Shown here: in pieces, positions 25,124 to 33,377 of the stretch
Numbering within the stretch: the first letter of the stretch is position 1
How the letters are laid out: every line of letters starts with the position of its first letter
Source: Austwickia sp.
GTDB taxonomy: Bacteria > Actinomycetota > Actinomycetes > Actinomycetales > Dermatophilaceae
NCBI GenBank assembly: GCA_016711265.1
Contig: JADJTI010000001.1
Coordinates: 1 to 64,000 of the forward strand
Length of the DNA: 64,000 nucleotides
Direction of reading: 5' to 3'
Notes under the pieces: model-generated
Told to the model about the DNA's origin: nothing
The model's input: the letters and a program-made list of their open reading frames with translations, nothing else
Databases searched by the model: none
Translations under genes and position numbers: made by a program

Positions 25124-26830
25124 TCAGCCTAGGTCCGCTCGCACCCAGACCGTGACGTCCGTGGGCACCGAGCCGTCGGGTGCCAGCTCGTCGGTGGCCA
25201 GAATGAGCTCGCCGTCGGGGCGCGGCACCGGGGTCGGGCCGACGTTGGTCAGGCAGACCGTCGGCGTCCCGCCATCCGGCGCGTTCTCGAAGGCCAGGAC
25301 CTCGGAGCCCGGCGGGTAGTGCGCCAGCCAGGCCAGTGATCCCCGTCCCAACCCGGCAGCGCGCCGCCAGCCGAGCATGGTGCGGTACAGCTCCAGCGTC
25401 GAACCGGGTACGCCGTCCTGACGGTCGGCCGCCAGCGCGGCGTAGGTATCCGGCTGCGGCAACCAGGTAGCCCCGGTGGGGCTGAATCCCAGGCCCGGGG
25501 CGTCCCCGGACCACGGCAGCGGCACCCGGCAGCCGTCCCGGCCCACCGACTCCCCGCGGGTCCTCAGCCAGACCGGGTCCTGGCGGACCTCGGGCGGCAA
25601 CGTCGTGTGTTCCGGCAGCCCCAGTTCCTCACCCTGATACAGGTACGCCGACCCCGGCAGCGCCAGCATGAGCGCCGAGGCGGCCCGGGCCCGCCGCAAC
25701 CCGAGGGCGGCGTCCGGCTGCGGGTCCTGCGGGCGGATTCCGCTGTTGGGTCGCACCGGTGCCGGGGGATACCCCAGCCGGGTGGCGTGCCGGACGACGT
25801 CGTGGTTGGACAACACCCAGGTCACGGGCGCCCCGACGCTGCCGTACCCGCGCAGCATCGACTCGATCACCGCTCGCACGTCCACCGCCCGCCACGGGGC
25901 CTCAAGGAACGGGAACGCGAACGCCTGGTGCATCTCGTCCGGCCGGACGTAGCTGACCGCCCGTTCCAGCGGCTCCACCCACGCCTCAGCGCACAGGATC
26001 CGGCCGCCGCAAGCCTCCTGGACGTCGTACTGGTCGAGCACCGCGCGCCAGCCGCGGTAGACCTCGTGCACGCCGTCCTGGTCCCAGCACGGCATCGGGA
26101 TCGAGGCGTCGAACCGCGGGTCGTCCGGGGTGATCGCGATGACCTCCGGGTCGGCGTCGGGCAGGCCCTCGGCCTTGATCAGCCCGTGCGCGACATCGAC
26201 CCGGAACCCGTCGACGCCGCGGTCCAACCAGAACCGCAGGACGTCCACGAACTCGGCGCGAACCTGCTCGTTGTCCCAGTTGAAGTCCGGTTGCCGGGAG
26301 TCGAACAGGTGCAGGTACCACCAGCCCGGCTCGACCTGGGTCCAGGCCGGGCCGCCGAACACCGACACCCAGTTGTTGGGCGGTTCCTGCCCGTCCGGGC
26401 CGCGACCCCGGGCGAAGTGGTACCGGTCGCGCTGCGGGCTCTCCGGTCCTGCCGCCAGCGCCTCCACGAACCAGGCATGCTCATCGGAGCTGTGGTTGGG
26501 CACGAGATCCAGCAGCACCTTCAGGCCCAACCGGTGGGCGTCGGCGATCAGCGTCTCCATGTCGGTCAGCGACCCGAACCGGGGGTCGACGGCGCGATAG
26601 TCGGCGACGTCGTAGCCGGCATCGGCCTGCGGTGAGGGGTAGCAGGGCGACAGCCAGATCCCGTCGACGCCCAGCGCAGCGATGAAGGGAAGCCGCCCGA
26701 TGATGCCGGCCAGGTCCCCCAGGCCGTCGCCGTCGGCATCGGCGAAGCTGCGCGGGTAGATCTGGTAAATCACCGCCTGCCGCCACCAGGGCGCATCGGG
26801 GGCATCGGCGGGGTGGATGAGTGTGCTCAC
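25124..26830 (-). CDS. GH13 alpha-glucosidase / oligo-1,6-glucosidase-like
   Basis: 568 residues from GTG 26830. The (beta/alpha)8 barrel carries all GH13 motifs: DLVPNHSSDEHAWF (motif I), GFRVDVAHG with nucleophile D212, CAEAWVEP with acid/base E282, and VLSNHD with D344. The opening, WWRQAVIYQIYPRSFADADG, is that of the AglA/oligo-glucosidase subfamily (exo-acting, cytosolic). It releases glucose from maltose-type oligosaccharides. It sits 2.8 kb from malQ, so this part of the genome has two glycogen/maltodextrin enzymes. It precedes the MFS gene in a likely operon. Confidence 0.92.
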   Translation of the reverse strand: MSTLIHPADAPDAPWWRQAVIYQIYPRSFADADGDGLGDLAGIIGRLPFIAALGVDGIWLSPCYPSPQADAGYDVADYRAVDPRFGSLTDMETLIADAHRLGLKVLLDLVPNHSSDEHAWFVEALAAGPESPQRDRYHFARGRGPDGQEPPNNWVSVFGGPAWTQVEPGWWYLHLFDSRQPDFNWDNEQVRAEFVDVLRFWLDRGVDGFRVDVAHGLIKAEGLPDADPEVIAITPDDPRFDASIPMPCWDQDGVHEVYRGWRAVLDQYDVQEACGGRILCAEAWVEPLERAVSYVRPDEMHQAFAFPFLEAPWRAVDVRAVIESMLRGYGSVGAPVTWVLSNHDVVRHATRLGYPPAPVRPNSGIRPQDPQPDAALGLRRARAASALMLALPGSAYLYQGEELGLPEHTTLPPEVRQDPVWLRTRGESVGRDGCRVPLPWSGDAPGLGFSPTGATWLPQPDTYAALAADRQDGVPGSTLELYRTMLGWRRAAGLGRGSLAWLAHYPPGSEVLAFENAPDGGTPTVCLTNVGPTPVPRPDGELILATDELAPDGSVPTDVTVWVRADLG

Positions 26831-26875
26831 GACTCCTGAGTGTGCCAAGGGTTGCCTCAGGCGCATGATCGGACC

Positions 26876-27409
26876 ATGGAACGGACGAACGAGCGCGCTG
26901 CTGAGGCGGTTCGGCATGACCGGACGGTGGAGACCACTGGCACCGCAACGGTGAGCGCGGTCCCGGACCTCGTGGTGCTCCGACTGGCGGTGCAGGTCAG
27001 TGACGAGCACGTGGACGGTGCGCTGCGTCGGGCCGGTGCGCTCATGGGTGCCGTGCACGCGGCGCTGCGGGACGCAGGTGTCCCCGGGCAGCGGTTGCGC
27101 ACCGACGGCGTGGGTGTTCACCCCGGGTACGACGGGTCCGGCCAGCCGCGCGGGTACCAGTCCACCCAGGGGGTCAGCGTGGTGCTGGCCCCCGACGACC
27201 AGGTCGAGGCCGCGCTGACGGCGGCATTGGCCGTGGCCGGGGACGCCCTGGCCGTGTTGGGACTGGAGCAGGCTCTGGTGGATCCGCTCGCGCTGGCACC
27301 GAGCGCGCGTGCCCGGGCGGTGGAGGGCGCTCGCGTCAAGGCGACTCACTTCGCCGATCTCGTGGGGGCGCGGCTAGGTCCGGTGCGCTGGGAGCTGGAG
27401 CACCCGTGA
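26876..27409 (+). CDS. SIMPL-domain (DUF541) protein
   Basis: 177 residues from ATG 26876. The domain starts TVETTGTATVSAVPDLVVLR and includes YQSTQGVSVVLAPDDQVE, both typical of SIMPL/DUF541 proteins. No signal peptide is visible, so it is probably cytosolic, unlike many family members. It is shorter than usual and ends at VRWELEHP, missing the last strand region. Function unknown. Divergent from the GH13 gene with only 45 bp between. Confidence 0.78.
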   Translation: MERTNERAAEAVRHDRTVETTGTATVSAVPDLVVLRLAVQVSDEHVDGALRRAGALMGAVHAALRDAGVPGQRLRTDGVGVHPGYDGSGQPRGYQSTQGVSVVLAPDDQVEAALTAALAVAGDALAVLGLEQALVDPLALAPSARARAVEGARVKATHFADLVGARLGPVRWELEHP

Positions 27410-27449
27410 GCGGACGGCCAGCGGCGCGGCTGGCCCCGGAGCCCCAAGC

Positions 27450-27568
27450 CGAGACGTCGATTCTGCACCTGTTCCGCCGACGAAGAGTCACTTCCGCGTC
27501 TTCTGCCGCCCCCACAGGGTGGGGAAGTGACTTCTCGAGGCTCAGGACAGTGCAGAAACGACATCTCG
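27450..27568. repeat. 119-bp nested palindrome between convergent genes
   Basis: Three levels of inverted repeat are nested. The outer arms CGAGACGTCGATTCTGCAC (27450-27468) and GTGCAGAAACGACATCTCG (27550-27568) match at 17 of 19. The inner arms CGAAGAGTCACTTCC and GGAAGTGACTTCTCG match at 13 of 15. The core CCCCAC-AGG-GTGGGG is perfect. The right outer arm matches 15 of 19 bases at 40045-40063. It lies between the convergent SIMPL and CMD genes and could terminate both; no protein is encoded. Confidence 0.8.
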
Positions 27569-27660
27569 TCGTGGCCGGCGCGGCAGACTGACGGCTGCAT
27601 CCAGGCCACGGTCCGGGCCGCGCCGCCCTGACCGTGGCCACTGCCGACGTCGATGTCGGC

Positions 27661-28080
27661 TTATGACCCGCCGTTCGCCGCGCCTGGGTCTGCCTGGGCT
27701 TCCGCTCGCAGTTCCGCCAGCACCGCGCCCGCCACCCGGAACGCCTCCAGGCCGACGGGCATCCCGGCATAGACGGCGGTCTGCAACAGCACCTCGCGGA
27801 TCTCCTCCTCGGTGAGGCCGTTGCGCACGGCGCCGCGCACGTGCACCGCGAGTTCGTGGTGATGGCCACCCGCCGCCAGCAGCCCGAGATTGAGCACGCT
27901 GCGGCTGCGCCGGTCCAGGCCGGGTCGGGACCAGATCTCCCCCCAGGCGTAGTCCATGACGAGCTCCTGCATCGGCATGGAGAACGTGTCGGCGCCCTCC
28001 AGCGAGGCGTTGACGTGCGCCTCACCGAGGACCTCGGTGCGAATCTGGCGGCCGCGCTCGCGCGCGGTAGGTTCGCTCAT
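27661..28080 (-). CDS. Carboxymuconolactone decarboxylase family protein
   Basis: 139 residues, helical. SRSVLNLGLLAAGGHHHELAVH and TEEEIREVLLQTAVYAGMPVG match the PcaC-like branch of the CMD family. The Cys-X-X-Cys of AhpD-type peroxidases is absent, so an alkylhydroperoxidase role is unlikely. No other protocatechuate genes are nearby. The start overlaps the globin stop (ATGA at 28077-28080); the two are translationally coupled. Confidence 0.85.
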   Translation of the reverse strand: MSEPTARERGRQIRTEVLGEAHVNASLEGADTFSMPMQELVMDYAWGEIWSRPGLDRRSRSVLNLGLLAAGGHHHELAVHVRGAVRNGLTEEEIREVLLQTAVYAGMPVGLEAFRVAGAVLAELRAEAQADPGAANGGS

Positions 28081-28502
28081 GCCGGTGGGCCTCCTGCCTC
28101 ATCGGGTGGCCAGGTGTCGCCAGGCTCAAGGGCGTTGACCAGAAACGTCGCCGCGTGCTCGAAGTACGCCCACAGGGCAGCGGCCTCGGCCTCAGGGACG
28201 TCGACCTGGTCGAGCGCCGCGCGCATGTGCCCCAACCAGTGCGCGCGCATCCGCGGGGTCACGGCGAACGGCGCGTGCCGCATCCGCAGCCGGGGATGCC
28301 CGCGCAGCTCGGAGTAGGTGTGCGGGCCACCCCAGTACTGCTCCAGGAACATCCGCAGGCGGTCGGCGGCCGGTCCCAGATCGTCCTCCGGGTACATCGC
28401 CCGCAGTTCCGGGTCGTCGGCCACGCCCGCGTAGAACGCCGTCACCAGCGCCGAAAACGTCTCGTGTCCACCCATCCGCTGGTACGCCGTCGGCTCGCTC
28501 AC
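28077..28502 (-). CDS. glbO: Group II truncated haemoglobin
   Basis: 141 residues. The truncated globin fold is shown by YQRMGGHETFSALVTAFYAG, the QYWGGPHTYSELRGHPRLRMRH segment with the proximal His in RMRHAPF, and MRAHWLGHM. This is the TrHbO type common in actinobacteria, which binds oxygen and may protect from nitric oxide or peroxide. It is coupled to the downstream CMD gene and lies 33 bp after mscS on the same strand, so the three may be one transcript. Confidence 0.92.
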   Translation of the reverse strand: MSEPTAYQRMGGHETFSALVTAFYAGVADDPELRAMYPEDDLGPAADRLRMFLEQYWGGPHTYSELRGHPRLRMRHAPFAVTPRMRAHWLGHMRAALDQVDVPEAEAAALWAYFEHAATFLVNALEPGDTWPPDEAGGPPA

Positions 28503-28535
28503 CCCAGTGAGTGTGCCACGAGGCTGGTGACCCGA

Positions 28536-29504
28536 TCAGGTCGTCGCTGCGGGCGGCCCGCCGGAAGACCCGAGCATCGGGGTGGGGGCCTTGATCCCGG
28601 CCCGGTGGAAGGCCACGATGGCCCGTTCACGGATCTCGCGCTGCACGGAGAAGTGCTCGTTCGGAGCGCACTTGGCGAGCACCCGCAGGGTGACCGAGCC
28701 GCCGGTGACGGTCTCGACACCCAGCACCCGCGGCTCCTCGAGCAGGATCCCCGACCACTGCGCGTCGCCGTCCATTTCGGCCAGGGTCTCCCGCAGCACC
28801 GCCTGCGCCTTCTCCACGTCCTCGCTGGCGGCGATCGGTACGTCGACCATCGCCGTCGACCAGCCCTGCGACCGGTTGGCGATGCGGACGATCTCCCCGT
28901 TCCGGACGTACCAGACCACGCCGTTGGCGTCCCGCAGTCGGGTCACCCTCAGGCTGACCTCCTCGACCGTGCCGGTGGCTTCGCCGACGTCGATGACGTC
29001 ACCCACGCCGTACTGGTCCTCGAACATCATGAACAGTCCCGACAGGAAGTCCTTGACCAGGCTCTGCGCACCGAACGCGACCGCGATGCCACCCACCCCC
29101 GCCGAGGCCAGCAGGGGGGCCAGGTTGATCCGCAACTGATCCAGCACCAGCAGTACGGCGACCGACCAGATGACCACGGAGGCGCAGCTACGCAGCACCG
29201 ACCCCAGGGTGCTGATCCGCCGGTCCTGCCGTTCTTGATCGATCAGCCCGCTGCGGTTCAGCCATCGGCCGGCCCGGCGGGCCTGCCGGCGTACCAGCGG
29301 CAGTTGGTCGGTGCGCACCTCGCGGGATTGGGGCGCTTCGGCGGCGCGGCGATTGATCGCCGAGGTGACGAAGGCGTCGATTCCTCGGTGCACCAACCAG
29401 CGTGTCACGGCCGCGGTGAACAGGATGAGGACGATGGCCAGCGGGACGCCGACGAACCAGTCCCAGGCGTCGGACCACGTCAGAGCGGGGACAGCGAAAG
29501 CCAT
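28536..29504 (-). CDS. Small-conductance mechanosensitive channel (MscS family)
   Basis: 322 residues with about three membrane spans. The pore helix region reads LLASAGVGGIAVAFGAQSLVKD, the family signature. The beta domain follows with DQYGVGDVIDVGEATGTVEEV and VWYVRNGEIVRIANRSQGW. It releases osmolytes when the membrane is stretched. It is the first gene of a possible mscS-glbO-cmd transcript. Confidence 0.93.
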   Translation of the reverse strand: MAFAVPALTWSDAWDWFVGVPLAIVLILFTAAVTRWLVHRGIDAFVTSAINRRAAEAPQSREVRTDQLPLVRRQARRAGRWLNRSGLIDQERQDRRISTLGSVLRSCASVVIWSVAVLLVLDQLRINLAPLLASAGVGGIAVAFGAQSLVKDFLSGLFMMFEDQYGVGDVIDVGEATGTVEEVSLRVTRLRDANGVVWYVRNGEIVRIANRSQGWSTAMVDVPIAASEDVEKAQAVLRETLAEMDGDAQWSGILLEEPRVLGVETVTGGSVTLRVLAKCAPNEHFSVQREIRERAIVAFHRAGIKAPTPMLGSSGGPPAATT

Positions 29505-29659
29505 GCAGCCATTGTCCTCGAGTCCTGGACATGGGCGTGCCGCCGCCCGCGCAGGCCGGGTCGCGTCCGGGTCGCGTCCCGTGGCGCGAACGCCCCCACG
29601 CGGCCGGTCGCCGCTGGTTAGGATCGGGGCGCTGACCCGTTGCTGCGAAGGGCCTCCCT

Positions 29660-31798
29660 GTGACCTCCACGCCTCCTACCCGCGCGCTTGCCGAACTTGC
29701 CCGGGCGTACGGCATCGCCACCGAATACTGGGACTGGTGCAACCGCCACGCCATGGTCAGCGCCGAGACCATCACCGCGGTGCTGGCGGCCATGGGCATC
29801 AGCGTGACCACGGATGAGCAGGCCCAGGAGGCGCTGCGTTCGGCGTTCCTGCGGCCCTGGCGGCGCCGTATCGCCACCTTCACGATGGCCCGGGCGGGCA
29901 CCGCTCCCTGGCTGGCGGTGCACGTCCCGCACGGGGAGCCGGTCACGGTCTGGGTGCAGTTGGAGGACCAGGAGGAGCGTCGCGAACTCACCCAGGTCGA
30001 CCACTGGGTCGACCCCCGGGAGGTGGACGGGACCCTGATCGGCGAGGCTACCTTCTCGATCCCCGCCGACCTCCCGATCGGTTACCACACGCTGCACGCG
30101 GAGGTGCCGGGTCAGGACAGCGTCAGCGGCCACCTGGTCGTCGTACCGAACGCGGTTCCGTTGCCCGGCGCGGTCGCCAATCACGGAGCATTCGGCCTGA
30201 CCAGCCAGATCTACTCGGTCCGTTCGCAGCGCTCGTGGGGGATCGGGGACTTCTCCGACCTGGCGGAGATGGCGGTCTGGTCCGCGCGCACCTTGGGGGC
30301 CGACTTCGTCCTGGTCAACCCGATTCACGCGGCCGAACCGATCGAGCCGCTGGAGCCCTCGCCGTACCTGCCGACCTCCCGCCGTTTCGTCAACCCGATC
30401 TACCTTCGGGTGGAGGAGATCGACGAAGTCTCCTACCTGTCCACCGAGGACAGCTCCCGGCTGGCGGCGCTGGCCGCGCAGGCCCGGGGCCTGAACCGCT
30501 CGGACATCATCGACCGCGATGCCGCCTGGACGGCCAAGCGGGCCGCCCTCGAGATCATCTTCCGGCAGCCGCGCTCCCCCCGTCGCCAGGCATCCTTCGA
30601 CGACTTCCGGGAGGCCGAGGGCCAGGGCCTGGAGGACTTCGCGACCTGGTGTGTGCTGGCCGAGAAGCACGGGCCGCTGCCGCACGAGTGGCCCGCGGAG
30701 TACGACGGCCCGCAGGCCCCCGCGGTGCGCGAGGTGGCCGTCGAGAACGCCGACCGGGTGATGTTCTGGATGTGGCTGCAATGGCTGCTCGATCTGCAGC
30801 TCGCCCGGATCCAGACCGAATGCCGGGCCGCCGGGATGTCGATCGGGATGATGCAGGACCTCGCCGTGGGGGTGCACCCTGACGGGGCCGACAGCTGGGC
30901 CCTCGGCGACGCTCTCGCGCGGGGGGTCACGGTCGGCGCCCCGCCGGACGCCTACAGCCAGCGCGGCCAGGACTGGAGTCAGCCGCCGTGGCGACCGGAC
31001 AAGCTGGCCGACATGGCCTACCTCCCCTACCGAGACCTGCTGCGGAACCAGCTGCGCAACTCCGGCGGACTGCGGATCGACCACATCATCGGCCTGTTCC
31101 GGTTGTGGTGGGTGCCGCAGGGCTGCGAACCGATCGAAGGCACCTACGTGCGCTACGACCACGAGGCGCTGATCGGTCTGCTGGTGTTGGAGGCCTACCG
31201 GGCGGGCGCGGTGATCGTGGGCGAGGACCTGGGAACGGTGGAGCCGTGGGTGCGGGACTACCTGGCCGATCGCGGCATCCTCGGTACGTCGATCCTCTGG
31301 TTCGAGGTGCACGAGGACGGCACCCCCCGGCGGGCCGAGGATTACCGACGGCTCTGCCTGGCGTCGGTGACCACCCACGACCTGCCGCCGACCGCGGGCT
31401 ACCTGGAGGGGGAGCACATCCGGGTCCGCGCCGAACTGGACCTGTTCACCCGGTCCCTGGAGGAGGAGCTGGCGGTCGACGAGGCCCAGCGAGGCCGGAT
31501 GCTGCAGGTGCTGCGGGAGCGCGGCCTGCTGGGTCCGACGCCCGAGGTGGACACCGTGGTCGAGGCGCTGCACCGCTACCTGTCGTGGTCACCGGCGCTG
31601 CTGATGGGCATCGCGGTCCCGGACCTGACCGGTGACCGCCGGGTGATCAACCAGCCGGGTACCGACGAGGAGTACCCGAACTGGCGGCTTCCTCTGGCCG
31701 GTCCGGACCGGACGCCGGTGATGTTGGAGGACCTGATGGCCTCTCCGCGCGCCAAGCGGCTCGCCGAGTGCGCCGGTCGAGGTCGCAGACCGCTGTAG
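29660..31798 (+). CDS. malQ: 4-alpha-glucanotransferase (amylomaltase)
   Basis: 712 residues. GH77 enzyme that transfers maltosyl and longer alpha-1,4 glucan chains in the cytosol. An N-terminal beta-rich extension of about 160 residues precedes the barrel, as in actinobacterial MalQ. Motifs: GIGDFSDLAEM, SPYLPTSRRFVNPIYL, the nucleophile segment LRIDHIIGLFRLWW, VGEDLGTV with the acid/base Glu and TTHDLPPTAGY. It works with the GH13 enzyme on maltodextrins or glycogen. It converges on the UMF1 gene with a large palindrome between them. Confidence 0.95.
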   Translation: MTSTPPTRALAELARAYGIATEYWDWCNRHAMVSAETITAVLAAMGISVTTDEQAQEALRSAFLRPWRRRIATFTMARAGTAPWLAVHVPHGEPVTVWVQLEDQEERRELTQVDHWVDPREVDGTLIGEATFSIPADLPIGYHTLHAEVPGQDSVSGHLVVVPNAVPLPGAVANHGAFGLTSQIYSVRSQRSWGIGDFSDLAEMAVWSARTLGADFVLVNPIHAAEPIEPLEPSPYLPTSRRFVNPIYLRVEEIDEVSYLSTEDSSRLAALAAQARGLNRSDIIDRDAAWTAKRAALEIIFRQPRSPRRQASFDDFREAEGQGLEDFATWCVLAEKHGPLPHEWPAEYDGPQAPAVREVAVENADRVMFWMWLQWLLDLQLARIQTECRAAGMSIGMMQDLAVGVHPDGADSWALGDALARGVTVGAPPDAYSQRGQDWSQPPWRPDKLADMAYLPYRDLLRNQLRNSGGLRIDHIIGLFRLWWVPQGCEPIEGTYVRYDHEALIGLLVLEAYRAGAVIVGEDLGTVEPWVRDYLADRGILGTSILWFEVHEDGTPRRAEDYRRLCLASVTTHDLPPTAGYLEGEHIRVRAELDLFTRSLEEELAVDEAQRGRMLQVLRERGLLGPTPEVDTVVEALHRYLSWSPALLMGIAVPDLTGDRRVINQPGTDEEYPNWRLPLAGPDRTPVMLEDLMASPRAKRLAECAGRGRRPL

Positions 31799-31803
31799 CC
31801 CAA

Positions 31804-31899
31804 AAGCCTGCTCGGGGTGCAGGTTGTGCCGACCGGGGGCTTCCTGCAGCACGCACCCGGTCGGACGAACCTGCACCCGGTCGCGTGCGGTTCAGGCTT
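31804..31899. terminator. Long imperfect inverted repeat between convergent malQ and UMF1 genes
   Basis: Main arms at 31815-31837 and 31856-31878 match at 20 of 23 positions (each contains GGGTGCAGGTT and CCGACCGGG, inverted in the second), with an 18-base loop. A short outer pair, AAGCCTG and CAGGCTT, closes the structure. The position six bases after the malQ stop and before the facing stop suggests a bidirectional terminator. No T tract. Confidence 0.7.
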
Positions 31900-31931
31900 A
31901 TCCGAGGTGACAGCGGCGCCTTCCGGATCCG

Positions 31932-33377
31932 TTACGCGTCGCCGGCCGCGTGGCTGGTGACCAGATGCTCGCTGCGACCAGGGGCGGCACGCACCGCCCG
32001 CACCGGCAGCAGCAGCACCAGACCCACGAGCAGGATCAGCATCAGCCCGGCGATGCCCCACGGTTGGGCGTTGCCTCCTGGGCCGACCACGCGGCGGCCC
32101 AGGTCGATGAACAGCCCGAACATCCACGGTGCCAAGAAGCTGACCGCGCGGCCGGTGGTGGTGTAAAGACCGAAGATCTCCCCGTCCCGGCCCTCGGGGA
32201 TCACCCGGGCCAGGAAGGACCGCGACGCCGACTGGACCGGACCGACGAAGGCCACCAGGACCAGCCCCACCGTCCAGAAGACCACCGGACCGCGGCCCTG
32301 CAGGGCGAACACCGCGGTACCCGCCACGATCATCGCGATCAACGAGGTCACCATGACCCGCTTGGGGCCGAGGCGGTCATCGAACCACCCGGACGCGACG
32401 GTGGCGACCCCCGCGACGACGTTGGCGACGATCCCGAAGATCAGTGCGGTGGCCGGGGAGAAGCCATACGAGCCGACCGCGACCACGCTGCCGAAGGTGA
32501 AGATGCCGGCCAACCCGTCGCGAAACACTGCCGAGGCAAGCAGGAACCTGAGGGTGTCGGGGTGTTCCCGCCGCAGCGCCGCGATGGTGCGCCAGAGCCT
32601 GCGGTACGCCGCGGCGATGGTGGCCGGACGCAGCGGAGGGCCGGCGAAGTCAGGATCGGCGCCGGGCTCCTGGGCCGTGCCGCCCGGGCCGTCGACGACC
32701 TGGTGGCGTCGACGGCGCATGACCACCAGCAGCGGCACCATGCTCACCCCGAACCAGGTGGCCGCGACGAGCATGGACACCCGCACGTTGAGGCCGTCGG
32801 CCTTGGTGACCCCGAACCAGCCGACCTCGGGGGCGATGAACCCGACGTACAGGATCAGCAGCAGCAGGATTCCCCCGACGTACCCGGCTCCCCAGCCCAA
32901 CGCGGACACCCGTCCGATCGTCGCCGGGGTGGAGATCCGGTTGAGCAACGCGTTGTAGTTGACGGCGGCGAGCTCCTGGAAGATCTGGCCCACCCCGAGT
33001 AGCCCGACGCCGAGCCAGAGGTACGCCGGGTCGGGCCGCACGAAGTACAGGGCATAGGAGACCAGCAGCACGACCGTGCTGTAGACCCCCAACCAGAACG
33101 TCGCCCGCCCGCCTCGGTCGGCGCGCTGCCCGGTCACCGGCGCCAGTACCGCGATGATCACGCCGGCCACGCCCAGACCGAGGGCCAATGCCTGGTCGGT
33201 GGTGTCCCGGTCCCCGAACGCCGAACCCGTCAGGTAGACGGTGAACACGAAGGTGGTGATGACGGCGTTGAACGCGGCGCCACCCCAGTCGTACGCCGCC
33301 CACACCAGGACCTGCTTGGAGAGCAGGGACGGCCGGGCCGAGCCGCCTTTCGTGCGGTCAGCCGACACGACGCTCAT
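31932..33377 (-). CDS. UMF1-family MFS transporter (Atg22-like)
   Basis: 481 residues, about 12 spans. The opening VWAAYDWGGAAFNAVITTFVF is the UMF1 signature, and ALGWGAGYVGGILLLLIL follows in the fifth span region. Vacuolar Atg22 relatives export amino acids; bacterial members have no settled substrate. The start lies 20 bp inside the end of pepN on the same strand, so the two are one operon. Given an aminopeptidase upstream, amino acid traffic is a reasonable guess. Confidence 0.88.
   Translation of the reverse strand: MSVVSADRTKGGSARPSLLSKQVLVWAAYDWGGAAFNAVITTFVFTVYLTGSAFGDRDTTDQALALGLGVAGVIIAVLAPVTGQRADRGGRATFWLGVYSTVVLLVSYALYFVRPDPAYLWLGVGLLGVGQIFQELAAVNYNALLNRISTPATIGRVSALGWGAGYVGGILLLLILYVGFIAPEVGWFGVTKADGLNVRVSMLVAATWFGVSMVPLLVVMRRRRHQVVDGPGGTAQEPGADPDFAGPPLRPATIAAAYRRLWRTIAALRREHPDTLRFLLASAVFRDGLAGIFTFGSVVAVGSYGFSPATALIFGIVANVVAGVATVASGWFDDRLGPKRVMVTSLIAMIVAGTAVFALQGRGPVVFWTVGLVLVAFVGPVQSASRSFLARVIPEGRDGEIFGLYTTTGRAVSFLAPWMFGLFIDLGRRVVGPGGNAQPWGIAGLMLILLVGLVLLLPVRAVRAAPGRSEHLVTSHAAGDA

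Noticed and set aside
29618..31573. 651-residue minus-strand frame
   Set aside because: Antisense of malQ with shadow composition.
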